From Bacteroidota bacterium (GTDB taxonomy: Bacteria; Bacteroidota; Ignavibacteria; UBA10030): 60,926 nucleotides of DNA. The translations under genes were made by a program, and so were the position numbers. The stretch lies in assembly GCA_021813905.1 (NCBI GenBank), contig JAKAJH010000013.1:1-60926 (forward strand), in the 5' to 3' direction. Position 1 is the stretch's first letter. Every line of letters begins with the position of its first letter. The notes beneath the pieces are model-generated. The model saw only the letters and a list, made by a program, of their open reading frames with translations, did not search any database and was not told the origin of the DNA. This document shows, in pieces, positions 26,267 through 34,788 of the stretch.

Positions 26267-27138
26267 TGATAGAGAGTGCCGGTGTTGATGATGGGCTGCG
26301 CCTCGCTCTCCGAGACGAGTGCGACCATCAGGTTGTTTACCATCGTTGCCTTCTTCTCCTCGTCAAGCTGCACGATGTGCTGTTCGCTCAGCATCCGAAG
26401 CGCCTGATCGACCATCCCCACGGCGCCTTCCACGATCTTCTGCCGCGCGGCGATGATGGCCTGGGCCTGCTGGCGCCGCAGCATCGCCTGGGCGATCTCC
26501 TGCGCGTACGCCAGATGGCTGATGCGCGACTCGATCACTTCCACGCCGGCGATCTCGAGCCGGGTCTGCACCTGCTTTTTCAGATTCTCGACGACCTCAT
26601 GCGGATTGCCGCGCAGTGAGGGGCGATCTTCATCCTGGGCGTCGTACGGATATTCTGTCGCCAGTCCGCGGATGGCCGTCTCGCTCTGGATGGCCACGAA
26701 CTGCTCATAGTTGTCCACGTCGAACAGCGCTCGCGCGGAATCGGTCACCTGCCAGACGATCACGGCGGCGATCTCGATGGGATTGCCGTGCAGATCGTTG
26801 ACCTTGATGCGCTCACTGTTGAAGTTTCGGATCCGCAGCGACACGTGCCGCTTGATGGTGAATGGATTTGCCCACCACATGCCGGCATCGCGGATGGATC
26901 CGATGTACCGTCCGAACAGCACGAGCACCCGGGCTTCATTCGGCTGAACGATAAGGAAGCCGCCGAAGCTCACGCCTGTCACCAGCACCAGCGGGATGAA
27001 GATCCAGAGCAGTCCGATCTCCTGTGTCACGGCCATCCGGTACACGAGCCAGACATCGATCGCCAGCAGGACAATCAGCAGGAACAGGGCGACGAATCCA
27101 TTGAGCTTGAATGCCTTCGACTCTGCTACCGTTTTCAT
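26263..27138 (-). CDS. SPFH/Band 7 (stomatin/prohibitin-like) membrane protein
   Basis: The 291-residue protein has two hydrophobic helices near the N-terminus (about 14-34 and 41-63). A Band 7 domain follows ([31 protein letters not shown], then [23 protein letters not shown]), and after it a helical coiled-coil segment ([40 protein letters not shown]). Such proteins form large oligomers that organise membrane microdomains or control membrane proteases. AAAGGAGG lies before the ATG. It heads an operon with a ribbon-helix-helix gene and a PH-like membrane protein. Confidence 0.87.
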   Translation of the reverse strand: MKTVAESKAFKLNGFVALFLLIVLLAIDVWLVYRMAVTQEIGLLWIFIPLVLVTGVSFGGFLIVQPNEARVLVLFGRYIGSIRDAGMWWANPFTIKRHVSLRIRNFNSERIKVNDLHGNPIEIAAVIVWQVTDSARALFDVDNYEQFVAIQSETAIRGLATEYPYDAQDEDRPSLRGNPHEVVENLKKQVQTRLEIAGVEVIESRISHLAYAQEIAQAMLRRQQAQAIIAARQKIVEGAVGMVDQALRMLSEQHIVQLDEEKKATMVNNLMVALVSESEAQPIINTGTLYQ

Positions 27139-27164
27139 TTGATGCCTCCTTTGGAAATGCTAGC

Positions 27165-27180
27165 AATATGATATCATATT
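27165..27180. promoter_or_regulatory. 16-bp perfect palindrome on the -10 region of the SPFH operon
   Basis: AATATGATATCATATT is a perfect dyad that covers the -10 box of the minus-strand promoter at 27168-27196. A repressor bound here would block RNA polymerase. The Arc-like protein in the same operon is the most economical candidate, but this is inference. Confidence 0.6.
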
Positions 27181-27196
27181 AATATCCCGTTGTCAA
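27168..27196 (-). promoter_or_regulatory. Sigma-70-type promoter of the SPFH operon
   Basis: On the minus strand TTGACA (27196-27191), a 17-base spacer and TATCAT (27173-27168) are close to consensus. Transcription would start near 27161, leaving a leader of about 23 bases with AAAGGAGG before the SPFH start codon. Confidence 0.65.
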
Positions 27197-27408
27197 GTGA
27201 AAAATGAACAAGCAAGAAGCCTGTTGGCAAAGGATTCTCCACTCGTTCCCGTCGGGAGAACTGAACACTCCTGTCCTCGGCCCGACTCATCTTTCTGTAC
27301 GCTTCGGTCGATTTTCTGCGCAGTCCGCCGAACTGGCAGCGGCACGGGGATTGCCCTTTTGCTACTTGATGTTGAGCGCAACGAATCTCGATACGGGGGG
27401 AGGTGACG

Positions 27409-27885
27409 ATGAAGAACACACTGCTTCGACTCGCAACCATCAGTGCGGCGGCAATCCTCTTCGGCGGATGCTATACACAGCTTCTTCTCGAAGAGCCGGA
27501 CTCTGTCTCGGAGACCGGAGTGACACCGGAGTATCCTCCGCCTCCTCCACCTGCTGCCCCGATCATCATTGTGGATCCGTCCGCGCCGCTTCCCGCCGGT
27601 CGTGCTGCGGTTGATTCCCCGCAACGGACGAACGGTCCCGAGAGGATTGCGCGCACAGACACCCCCGTGCAATCGAACGGAGATTCCCGTCGTCCGACAA
27701 GCGTCGATCGGAACGAACGCCGATCGGAAGCGGCAACGCCTCGACCGGAGCCGCAGCCGTCGCCTGCTCATGATTCAACGCCGTCCTCTGTCGCACCGTC
27801 GCCACAACCGACATCGGCTCAAGCGGCGGAACCGGCGCCAACTCCTGCGCCATCGTCGCAAGGAGATCGGAATCATCGTCGTTAG
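27409..27885 (+). CDS. Proline-rich small lipoprotein
   Basis: The 158-residue protein has a lipoprotein signal with lipobox FGGC (Cys 21) followed by YTQ, a start commonly seen in FCB-group lipoproteins. The rest is low complexity, rich in P, A, S, T, Q and R (YPPPPPPAAP, then many PQP/TPAP units) and ends in basic NHRR, suggesting a flexible extension into the periplasm. The ATG at 27409 has GGAGGTG upstream. An alternative GTG lies six bases earlier. No function can be assigned. Its terminator separates it from the hydrogenase locus. Confidence 0.65.
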   Translation: MKNTLLRLATISAAAILFGGCYTQLLLEEPDSVSETGVTPEYPPPPPPAAPIIIVDPSAPLPAGRAAVDSPQRTNGPERIARTDTPVQSNGDSRRPTSVDRNERRSEAATPRPEPQPSPAHDSTPSSVAPSPQPTSAQAAEPAPTPAPSSQGDRNHRR

Positions 27886-27904
27886 GAACATGTTCCCTTC
27901 AAAC

Positions 27905-27940
27905 GCCGGGGCGGAAAATCTTACCGCTCCGGCCTGTTTG
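27905..27940 (+). terminator. Terminator after the small lipoprotein gene
   Basis: GCCGGGGCGG (27905-27914) pairs with CCGCTCCGGC (27924-27933) with a two-base mismatch in the middle and a nine-base loop. CTGTTTGT follows. It lies between the lipoprotein gene and hypA. Confidence 0.6.
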
Positions 27941-28023
27941 TCAACCCCACGTATTCTATCCCTTCGTTCTTCGCATCGTCGAGAACTTGTGTCGCGAATT
28001 CCCCGATTTTCCCTCATTTTCGG

Positions 28024-28041
28024 CGGGAATGAATGTTGCAT
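28024..28041 (+). promoter_or_regulatory. Possible sigma-54 element before hypA
   Basis: GG (28026-28027), ten bases and GC (28038-28039) in CGGGAATGAATGTTGCAT have the -24/-12 spacing. The -12 part TTGCA is good but the -24 part lacks the TGGCAC form. It would start transcription about 24 bases before the hypA GTG. Weak on its own. Confidence 0.3.
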
Positions 28042-28074
28042 GGAAATATGCACTCTCACTCACCGAGAGCCGTT

Positions 28075-28437
28075 GTGCACGAACTTTCCATCGCGAATAA
28101 CATCCTGGATATCATCCGGCAGCACGTGCCCGTCGACCAATTCTCCCTGGTCAAGTCCATTCGTTTGAAGATCGGGGATCAGGCGGGCGTCGTGGTTGAT
28201 TCATTGGAATTCTCCTTTTCAGCACTTACCGCAGAATCTCCTCTTCGTGGCGCCCGACTCGAGGTCGAGCGCATTCCCTTCGTAGTCTCCTGCCGGCAGT
28301 GCGGCGAATCAGCTCCGAGTGAATCGGGGATCGTCGCCTGTCCGCGGTGCGGTAGCGTGGAGACAACGATCGTCTCGGGAACCGAACTTCGCGTGACCGA
28401 GATCGAGCTCCTGGAACCGGAGCCGGAGGGAGCATGA
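28075..28437 (+). CDS. hypA: Hydrogenase maturation nickel metallochaperone HypA
   Basis: The 120-residue protein is called from GTG at 28075 so that it begins MHELSIANNILDIIR. His 2 binds nickel in all HypA proteins and must be near the N-terminus, which rules out the upstream ATG at 28033. The C-terminal half has the zinc site CRQCG...CPRCG. HypA delivers nickel with HypB to the hydrogenase large subunit. It overlaps hypB by four bases (ATGA) and opens the hydrogenase gene cluster. Confidence 0.93.
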   Translation: MHELSIANNILDIIRQHVPVDQFSLVKSIRLKIGDQAGVVVDSLEFSFSALTAESPLRGARLEVERIPFVVSCRQCGESAPSESGIVACPRCGSVETTIVSGTELRVTEIELLEPEPEGA

Positions 28438-29105
28438 GCGTCATCACCATTGAACGAAAGGTTCTGGAGAAGAACGACGACTTGGCGGCGCGCAACCGCG
28501 AACTCTTTCGTCGCCACGGTCTCTTTGTCATCAACCTGGTCAGCTCACCCGGATCCGGGAAGACCAGCATTCTCGAACGCACCATCGAACATCTGGCCGG
28601 CCGCGTGCCGGTCGGGGTGATCGAAGGCGATGTGCAAACGGACCTCGACGCGCAGCGCATCGCGCGCCTCCGGGTCCCGGTCGTGCAGATTGTGACGAAC
28701 GGCGGCTGTCACCTCGACGCGAAGCTGGTCTCCGACGCGCTCGAGCGGCTGTCGTTGGACGGACTTCATCTGCTGATCATCGAGAATGTCGGGAACCTGG
28801 TGTGCCCGGCCGGGTACGATCTCGGCGAAGCGCTCAAGGTCGTCGTGGCGAGCACCACGGAAGGTGATGACAAGCCGCTGAAATATCCCTCCATGTTTCT
28901 TCATGCGTCCGCCCTGATCATCAACAAGGTGGACCTTCTGCCGTACGTCAACTGTCATCTCGCCGCGTTGAAAGGGAATGCACTTCGCATCAATCCGTCA
29001 CTGGCCGTCTTTGAGACATCGTGCACCACCGGACAGGGTATCGCCGTGTGGGCCGACTGGCTGGTGAAGAAGGTGCAGGCAGTCCCGGCTCCTGTTGTCC
29101 GGTAA
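28434..29105 (+). CDS. hypB: Hydrogenase nickel incorporation GTPase HypB
   Basis: The 223-residue protein carries the P-loop SSPGSGKTS near 38, the metal-binding switch region with NGGCHLDA near 97, and the guanine motif NKVDL near 166, in the order of HypB GTPases. It lacks a long N-terminal His-rich stretch, so it is a transfer GTPase rather than a nickel store. It dimerises on GTP and nickel binding and hands nickel to HypA. It overlaps hypA and lies 88 bases before hoxE. Confidence 0.93.
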   Translation: MSVITIERKVLEKNDDLAARNRELFRRHGLFVINLVSSPGSGKTSILERTIEHLAGRVPVGVIEGDVQTDLDAQRIARLRVPVVQIVTNGGCHLDAKLVSDALERLSLDGLHLLIIENVGNLVCPAGYDLGEALKVVVASTTEGDDKPLKYPSMFLHASALIINKVDLLPYVNCHLAALKGNALRINPSLAVFETSCTTGQGIAVWADWLVKKVQAVPAPVVR

Positions 29106-29193
29106 CGGATCGTCGTACCCGGCTCCTCCGTCGGAGGAGACCGAAGCGGGTTGCTCTGCATCCATCGTCCATCTTCGACCACAGGTCAGACGC

Positions 29194-29715
29194 ATGGCAC
29201 AACCTGACACACCTCACACCGTCCATCCCAGCGGTGACAACCGCTTCAAACTTCTTGACCGTGCGATCACCAAGCATCAGGCGAGCGGTGACGCACTCAT
29301 CGAGATCCTGCATGCGGCGCAGGGGATTTTCGGCTTTCTCGAGAGCGATCTCCTCGTCTACATCGCCCAGGCGCTCCGGCTCCCGTACAGCCGCGTGTAC
29401 GGCGTGGCGACGTTCTACCACTTCTTCCGCATGAAACCGACCGGCGAGCATACATTCGTGCTCTGCTCGGGCACGGCCTGCTACGTCAAGGGATCGGCGG
29501 AGATCCAGAAGGCGGTGGAACATCACTGTAATTGCAAATTCGGCGAGACGACCGCGGACAATGCAATCTCCCTGATCTCGGCGCGCTGCGTCGGCTCGTG
29601 CGGACTTGCGCCGGTGGCCGTGCTCGACAACGCCGTTGCCGGGAAACTGACGCCCGACGAATCGCTGCGGCGCATTCGTCAATGGCAGGAAGAGCGAAAG
29701 GAGGAAGCCGCATGA
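29194..29715 (+). CDS. hoxE: Bidirectional [NiFe]-hydrogenase diaphorase subunit HoxE (NuoE-like)
   Basis: The 173-residue protein has a helical N-terminal part and a thioredoxin-fold [2Fe-2S] domain with Cys in [11 protein letters not shown] and [11 protein letters not shown], as in NuoE/Hox[10 protein letters not shown] is the family signature. The ATG at 29194 is chosen because the family start follows at once; an in-frame extension to 29095 reads poorly. With HoxF and HoxU it forms the NAD(P)H-oxidising module. Its stop overlaps the hoxF start (ATGA). Confidence 0.9.
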   Translation: MAQPDTPHTVHPSGDNRFKLLDRAITKHQASGDALIEILHAAQGIFGFLESDLLVYIAQALRLPYSRVYGVATFYHFFRMKPTGEHTFVLCSGTACYVKGSAEIQKAVEHHCNCKFGETTADNAISLISARCVGSCGLAPVAVLDNAVAGKLTPDESLRRIRQWQEERKEEAA

Positions 29716-31379
29716 CCCTCGAAGATCTTCGCGAACTGGCCGGACACGAGCAGGATCGGCAGACGAAGTTTCGCTTTCGCATTCTCTATTGTTCCTCCGC
29801 CGGCTGCGTCTCGAGCGGCTGCGACGACGTGAAGAAGACGCTCCGCGCCGCGCTGGACGCCGGTGGCTTCGCGGAAACGTGCGAGCTGATCGGAACCGGA
29901 TGCCTGGGTTTGTGCGGCGAGGGACCGTTGGTGCTCGTCCAGCCGGGTCCGGTGATGTACCGGCATGTCACGCCCGCGATTGCGCAGCGCATCGTCGATG
30001 AGCACATCGCGCAAGGGAAACCGGTTGAAGAGCACCGCGTGAACCTCGCGGATCCGTTCTTCGCCGCGCAGACCAGGATCGTTCTGGAGCGCATGGGAAC
30101 GATCAATGCCGAAAGCATCGACGAGTGCATTGCGGCGGGCGGGTACGAGGCACTGGGGAAAGTGCTGACCGAAATGGCGCCGGAAGAAGTCGTGGCGGAG
30201 ATTCGCAAGAGCGGCCTCCGTGGCCGCGGCGGGGCCGGATATTCGACGGGTTTGAAATGGGACATCGTCCGGAAAGGCAAGGCCGACCAGAAGTACGTTG
30301 TTTGCAACGCGGACGAGGGGGATCCGGGCGCATTCATGGATCGGAGCGTCCTCGAGGGAGATCCGCATCGAGTGCTGGAGGGAATGGCCATCGCGGGATA
30401 TGCCGTGGGCGCGAATCAGGGATTCATTTATGTGCGTGCGGAGTATCCGCTGGCCATCGACCGGTTGCGCACGGCGATCAGGCAGGCGGAGAAGCTCGGA
30501 TTGCTCGGCAACCGCATCCTGGAATCACAGTTCAACTTCCGCATTGACCTGCGCATCGGTGCGGGCGCATTCGTGTGCGGTGAAGAAACGGCGCTGCTTC
30601 GTTCGGTCATGGGCCGGCGCGGACGTCCGAGGCCCCGACCGCCATATCCGTCGGAGAGCGGTCTGTGGGGCAAACCGACGCTGATCAACAACGTCGAGAC
30701 ATTCGCGAACATTGCGCCGATCATCGCGAAAGGGTCCGCATGGTTCTCGGGCATCGGGACGCCGAAGAGCACCGGGACGAAGGTCTTCGCGCTCGCCGGG
30801 AACGTGCGGAACACCGGCCTGATCGAGGTCCCGATGGGCATTCCGCTGCGCAGGATCATCTTCGACATCGCCGGAGGAACGCCGGAGGGCACGGAGTTCA
30901 AAGCCGCGCAGACCGGCGGACCATCGGGCGGATGCATTCCCAAGGAACATCTTGACCTGCCGGTGGATTACGAATCGCTTGCCACCGTCGGTTCGATCAT
31001 GGGCAGCGGCGGCATGATCGTCATGGACAGCACGGCGAGCATGGTGGATGTGGCGAAGTACTTCATGGAATTCTGCATGGATGAGTCGTGCGGAAAGTGC
31101 ATCCCCTGCCGCGTCGGCACGAAGCACATCTATCTCCTTCTGGACAAGATCTCCCGTGGCGAAGGATCGGCGGAAGATTTCGGGTTGCTGAAAGAGCTGT
31201 GTACGATGGTCCGGGAGACCAGCCTGTGCGGCCTGGGGCAGTCGGCGCCGAATCCGGTGCTCTCGACCATTCGGTTCTTCCAGGAAGAATACACCCGGTT
31301 GCTGAAGCCGCCGACGGAGTTCGCTGACGGCGGAACCGGGGGCGCGCATGCATCCGTCTCGGCAGAAGGAAAGGAGTGA
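29712..31379 (+). CDS. hoxF: Bidirectional hydrogenase diaphorase subunit HoxF (NADH/FMN-binding, NuoF-like)
   Basis: The 555-residue protein has an N-terminal thioredoxin-like [2Fe-2S] domain ([11 protein letters not shown]...GTGCLGLCG), then the NuoF core. [17 protein letters not shown] near 165 binds FMN and [17 protein letters not shown] follows, and [11 protein letters not shown] with a later Cys (TSLCGLG) holds the [4Fe-4S] cluster. This is the site where NAD(P)+ is reduced with electrons from H2 or the reverse. Start and stop are tightly packed between hoxE and hoxU. The frame is open farther upstream, inside hoxE, but that is chance. Confidence 0.92.
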   Translation: MTLEDLRELAGHEQDRQTKFRFRILYCSSAGCVSSGCDDVKKTLRAALDAGGFAETCELIGTGCLGLCGEGPLVLVQPGPVMYRHVTPAIAQRIVDEHIAQGKPVEEHRVNLADPFFAAQTRIVLERMGTINAESIDECIAAGGYEALGKVLTEMAPEEVVAEIRKSGLRGRGGAGYSTGLKWDIVRKGKADQKYVVCNADEGDPGAFMDRSVLEGDPHRVLEGMAIAGYAVGANQGFIYVRAEYPLAIDRLRTAIRQAEKLGLLGNRILESQFNFRIDLRIGAGAFVCGEETALLRSVMGRRGRPRPRPPYPSESGLWGKPTLINNVETFANIAPIIAKGSAWFSGIGTPKSTGTKVFALAGNVRNTGLIEVPMGIPLRRIIFDIAGGTPEGTEFKAAQTGGPSGGCIPKEHLDLPVDYESLATVGSIMGSGGMIVMDSTASMVDVAKYFMEFCMDESCGKCIPCRVGTKHIYLLLDKISRGEGSAEDFGLLKELCTMVRETSLCGLGQSAPNPVLSTIRFFQEEYTRLLKPPTEFADGGTGGAHASVSAEGKE

Positions 31380-31382
31380 TCC

Positions 31383-32117
31383 ATGGCCATCATCACCTTC
31401 TCGATCGACGGAGAGCATTACAGCGCCCGCGAAGACCAGACGATCCTGGAGATCGCGCGTGAGCACAAGATCCCGATCCCGACGCTGTGCCATCTGGACG
31501 GCCTGTCGACGGTCGGGGCCTGCCGGCTCTGTCTGGTGGAGATCGAAGGCTCCGCCAAGCTCCAGCCCGCCTGCACGGCAAAGCCGGTGGAGGGGATGGT
31601 TATCCGGACGAACACCGACCGGCTGAAGAAATACCGGCGGACCATCGTGGAGCTCCTCGCGTCCGAAGGAAATCATCAGTGCGCTGTGTGTGTCGTCAAC
31701 GGTCACTGCGAACTGCAGAATCTCGCCTATGAGGTGGGGCTCGATCACGTCCGGGTGCCGTATCTCTTTCCGTCAAAACGTCTCGACGCGACGCACAAGG
31801 ATTTCGTGATTGACCGGAACCGGTGCGTGTTGTGTACCCGCTGCGTGCGCGTGTGCCATGAGGTGGAAGGGGCGCACGTCTGGGATATCGGCGGCCGGGG
31901 TATCAACTGCGAGATCATCGGCGACATGAATCAGCCGTGGGGGGAGTCGGAGAGTTGCACCTCGTGCGGGAAGTGCGTGCGCGTATGTCCGACCGGCGCC
32001 CTGTTCGAGAAAGGCGCGACGGTGGGCGAGATGCACAAAGAGCGCGGCTTCCTGAAGTACATCGTCACTGCGCGCAATAAGCAGCAGTGGATTGCGACGG
32101 CGCATGAAGAAGAGTGA
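31383..32117 (+). CDS. hoxU: Bidirectional hydrogenase diaphorase subunit HoxU (NuoG N-terminal-like)
   Basis: The 244-residue protein carries a plant-type [2Fe-2S] domain ([19 protein letters not shown]...C), the His-ligated [4Fe-4S] motif of the NuoG family ([18 protein letters not shown]) and two more [4Fe-4S] motifs ([16 protein letters not shown] and [14 protein letters not shown]). It passes electrons between HoxF and the hydrogenase module. The length is that of HoxU rather than full NuoG, which supports group 3d hydrogenase over complex I. The ATG follows the hoxF stop by three bases. Confidence 0.92.
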   Translation: MAIITFSIDGEHYSAREDQTILEIAREHKIPIPTLCHLDGLSTVGACRLCLVEIEGSAKLQPACTAKPVEGMVIRTNTDRLKKYRRTIVELLASEGNHQCAVCVVNGHCELQNLAYEVGLDHVRVPYLFPSKRLDATHKDFVIDRNRCVLCTRCVRVCHEVEGAHVWDIGGRGINCEIIGDMNQPWGESESCTSCGKCVRVCPTGALFEKGATVGEMHKERGFLKYIVTARNKQQWIATAHEEE

Positions 32118-32157
32118 CCCGCGGTCGCTCAGATCCCACGAACCATCGATTGTCAGA

Positions 32158-32709
32158 ATGGAACAGACTGATATGAAACCACGTGTCGCAACTGCATGGC
32201 TGGGGGGATGTTCGGGGTGCCATATGTCGTTCCTTGACATGGACGAGCGCCTGATCGAGCTTGCGGACCGGATCGAGCTCGTGTATTCTCCTATCGCTGA
32301 CGTCAAGGAATTCCCGCCGAACGTCGATGTGGCTCTGGTCGAGGGCGCGGTGACGAATTCGGAAAATCACGAGATGGCACACATCATCCGCCGGAACGCG
32401 CGCTTCGTCGTCTCCTTCGGCGACTGTGCGACGACGGGCAATGTCACGGCAATGCGGAACCGGTTCACGTCGGAGCAGATCCAGCAGCGCGCGTATATCG
32501 AGCTGGCCGACCTGAATCCGCAGTTGCCATCCGAATACACGACGCTCGCGCAATTGCTCACGACCGCGCGCCCGTTGCATGAGGTCATCCCGGTGGATGC
32601 GTATCTGCACGGGTGTCCCCCGACTGCGGACCAGATCTGGTTCACGGTTTCGGAGCTGCTGGCCGGGCGAGTACCGGTGCTGCCGCCGGCGTACCTCCGC
32701 TACGGATGA
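32158..32709 (+). CDS. hoxY: [NiFe]-hydrogenase small subunit HoxY
   Basis: The 183-residue protein has four cysteines in the pattern for the single proximal [4Fe-4S] cluster of HoxY: GGCSGCHMSFLD, SFGDCATTG and HGCPP. There is no signal peptide and no medial or distal cluster domain, so the enzyme is cytoplasmic. The start is uncertain: ATG 32158 gives MEQTDMKPRV, while ATG 32173 gives MKPRVATAWLGG, which is how many homologues begin. Neither has a strong ribosome binding site. It forms the hydrogenase module with HoxH. Confidence 0.9.
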   Translation: MEQTDMKPRVATAWLGGCSGCHMSFLDMDERLIELADRIELVYSPIADVKEFPPNVDVALVEGAVTNSENHEMAHIIRRNARFVVSFGDCATTGNVTAMRNRFTSEQIQQRAYIELADLNPQLPSEYTTLAQLLTTARPLHEVIPVDAYLHGCPPTADQIWFTVSELLAGRVPVLPPAYLRYG

Positions 32710-32742
32710 GCCGGACGCGGATCGATCACGACGAACGATTGA

Positions 32743-34182
32743 ATGACCATGTCAACCACCATCACGATTGCACCGGTGACCCGCATCGAGGGTCACGCGA
32801 AGATCACGATTCAGCTGGATGAGCACGGCGATGTTGCCGATGCGCGCTTCCACGTGAATGAATTCCGCGGGTTCGAGAAGTTCACTGAAGGGCGGCTGCT
32901 GTGGGAGATGCCCGGCATCACCTCGCGGATCTGCGGTATCTGTCCCGCCAGCCATCTGGTGACGTCGGCGAAAGCGGGGGACGATATCCTCGCGGTTGAG
33001 ATCCCTGAAACGGCGGAGAAGCTCCGGCGCCTGCTGACGCTCGCGCAGTGGCTCCAGTCGCACGCGCTCAGCTTTTTCCATCTCTCTTCCCCCGATCTGT
33101 TGCTCGGGTTCGATGCGGACCCGGCGCAGCGGAACGTGTTCGGACTGATCGCGCACGACAAGGAGTTCGCCCGGCGGGGCATCCGGCTGCGCAAGTTCGG
33201 ACAGGAGATCATCGAGATGCTCGGCGGACGCCGCATTCACACGCCGTGGACGGTGCCCGGCGGTGTGCGGGAACCGCTGGATCCGGCCCGCCGCGACGCC
33301 ATGCTGGCCTGGATCCCGGAAGCTCGGGAGACGGTCGGCATCGCACTGGCGACGCTGCAGAAGATGCACGGGAAGTACGCAAAGGACATCCCCGAGTACG
33401 GCAACTTCCGGTCGCTTCTCGTCGGACTGGTTTCGAAAGACGGCGGACTGGAATACTACGACGGATTTCTCCGCATTATGGACGGCAACGGCAACACCAT
33501 CGCGGACAAGCTTGATCCGAAGAAGTATTTCGAATACTTCGGGGAAGCGGCCGAGTCGTGGTCGTACCTCAAGTTCCCGTACTACAAACCGTTCGGATAC
33601 CCGGACGGCATGTATCGGGTGGGTCCGCTGGCGCGCGTGAATATCTGCGACTTCATTGAGACGCCGTTGGCGGAGGCGGAGCGCAAGGTCTTCAAGGCGC
33701 TGAGCGGCAAAGCGGGCGTGGTGAACAATTCGTTCTATTACCACTATGCGCGCCTGATCGAAATGCTCTTTGCGGTCGAGAAGATCGAACAGCTGCTGAA
33801 GGATCCCGCGATTCTTGGAAGCACTATCCGGTCAGATGCTTCGATCAACCGCGCGGAAGGCATCGGCTGCTCGGAGGCGCCGCGGGGCGTGCTCTTCCAT
33901 CATTATCATGTCAACAAGGACGGGGTGATCCAGAAGGCCAACCTGGTGATTGCGACCGCACAGAACAACATCGCGATGAACCGGACCGTGCGGCAACTCG
34001 CGTCGCACTTCCTCGACGGGAGGAACGGGAAGATCACGGAAGGGATGCTCAACCGCGTGGAAGCTGGCATCCGCTGCTACGATCCGTGCCTCTCCTGCTC
34101 GACGCACGCGCTCGGACAAATGCCGCTGCACGTGCGGGTGCTGGATGCGGACAATCACGTGGTGGATGAGATGATGAGATGA
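32743..34182 (+). CDS. hoxH: [NiFe]-hydrogenase large subunit HoxH
   Basis: The 479-residue protein holds the catalytic nickel-iron site with L1 motif [10 protein letters not shown] near 63 and L2 motif [13 protein letters not shown] near 450, giving the four Cys ligands. The early EGHAKI and the C-terminal peptide after the L2 His (about 24 residues) are as expected for a precursor processed by a specific protease. L2 with CxxC-T-H-A-L-G fits group 3 cytoplasmic hydrogenases. A start at the second Met (32749) is also possible. The stop overlaps the protease gene that would process it. Confidence 0.94.
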   Translation: MTMSTTITIAPVTRIEGHAKITIQLDEHGDVADARFHVNEFRGFEKFTEGRLLWEMPGITSRICGICPASHLVTSAKAGDDILAVEIPETAEKLRRLLTLAQWLQSHALSFFHLSSPDLLLGFDADPAQRNVFGLIAHDKEFARRGIRLRKFGQEIIEMLGGRRIHTPWTVPGGVREPLDPARRDAMLAWIPEARETVGIALATLQKMHGKYAKDIPEYGNFRSLLVGLVSKDGGLEYYDGFLRIMDGNGNTIADKLDPKKYFEYFGEAAESWSYLKFPYYKPFGYPDGMYRVGPLARVNICDFIETPLAEAERKVFKALSGKAGVVNNSFYYHYARLIEMLFAVEKIEQLLKDPAILGSTIRSDASINRAEGIGCSEAPRGVLFHHYHVNKDGVIQKANLVIATAQNNIAMNRTVRQLASHFLDGRNGKITEGMLNRVEAGIRCYDPCLSCSTHALGQMPLHVRVLDADNHVVDEMMR

Positions 34183-34637
34183 AGCGGGTGCTGGTCATTG
34201 GATACGGCAACACGCTGCGGGGGGATGACGCGGCCGGTGTGCGGGCCGCGGAACGGATCAGCGCGCTGTATCCGGAGGCGGCGTGTCGCTGTGTGCACCA
34301 ACTCTCGCCCGAAATCGCTGCCGATCTGGCCGAAGCCGACGAAGTGTTCTTCCTGGATGCATCGGTGATCGCGGCCGAAGTTCAAGCGCACCTGCTGACG
34401 GAAGCGGAAGAGGAGGCCATGCCGGAATCGATTACGGTCGACGGTCGATCGCACTTTGTGACACCGGCGGGCCTTGTGCGGCTCTGCAAGGTACTGTATG
34501 AGCGGTGTCCAATCGTATGGATCGTGGGTATTCCCGCATCCGAATTGGACTTTCGCGAAGAACTTTCCGAACGGACATCAGAGGCCGTGGATCTGTGCGT
34601 CGAGGTGGTGGGGCGTCTTCTGATGGCCCATCCTTGA
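34179..34637 (+). CDS. hoxW: Hydrogenase maturation endopeptidase (HoxW/HycI family)
   Basis: The 152-residue protein begins [22 protein letters not shown], the family signature with the first acidic metal ligand, followed by FFLDASV with the second acidic residue and a His in [10 protein letters not shown]. These proteases read the nickel in the active site and cut the C-terminal peptide of the large subunit just after the L2 His. It overlaps hoxH by four bases, which supports HoxH as its substrate. Confidence 0.88.
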   Translation: MKRVLVIGYGNTLRGDDAAGVRAAERISALYPEAACRCVHQLSPEIAADLAEADEVFFLDASVIAAEVQAHLLTEAEEEAMPESITVDGRSHFVTPAGLVRLCKVLYERCPIVWIVGIPASELDFREELSERTSEAVDLCVEVVGRLLMAHP

Positions 34638-34694
34638 ATCTGTGCATCTGCGACTACGCTGCCTTTGCCGTGTAATAGGCGCGAAAAACGTGCG

Positions 34695-34711
34695 ACGCAC
34701 CTAAGGTGCGT
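34695..34711. promoter_or_regulatory. 17-bp perfect dyad between the protease gene and hypF
   Basis: ACGCACCT-A-AGGTGCGT is a perfect inverted repeat in the 151-base gap between hoxW and hypF. The one-base centre makes it poor as an RNA hairpin, so a protein-binding operator is more likely. No partner can be named. Confidence 0.35.
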
Positions 34712-34788
34712 GGCAACGACCGAAGGGGTGTCTACCAAGCCCCGAAGCGCGATCTCCAGAACCTCCGAATGACACGGACGCCGAACAC

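Noticed and set aside
27204-27614. Possible gene overlapping the start of the small lipoprotein
   Set aside because: The later part reads out of frame through the lipoprotein gene and no motif or ribosome binding site is seen.
28033-28074. ATG start for hypA
   Set aside because: It would place the nickel-binding His 2 far from the N-terminus. The GTG at 28075 gives the invariant MHEL start.
29532-29711. Upstream extension of hoxF into hoxE
   Set aside because: The added residues are Arg-rich and unlike HoxF; the ATG at 29712 overlaps the hoxE stop and begins the family sequence.
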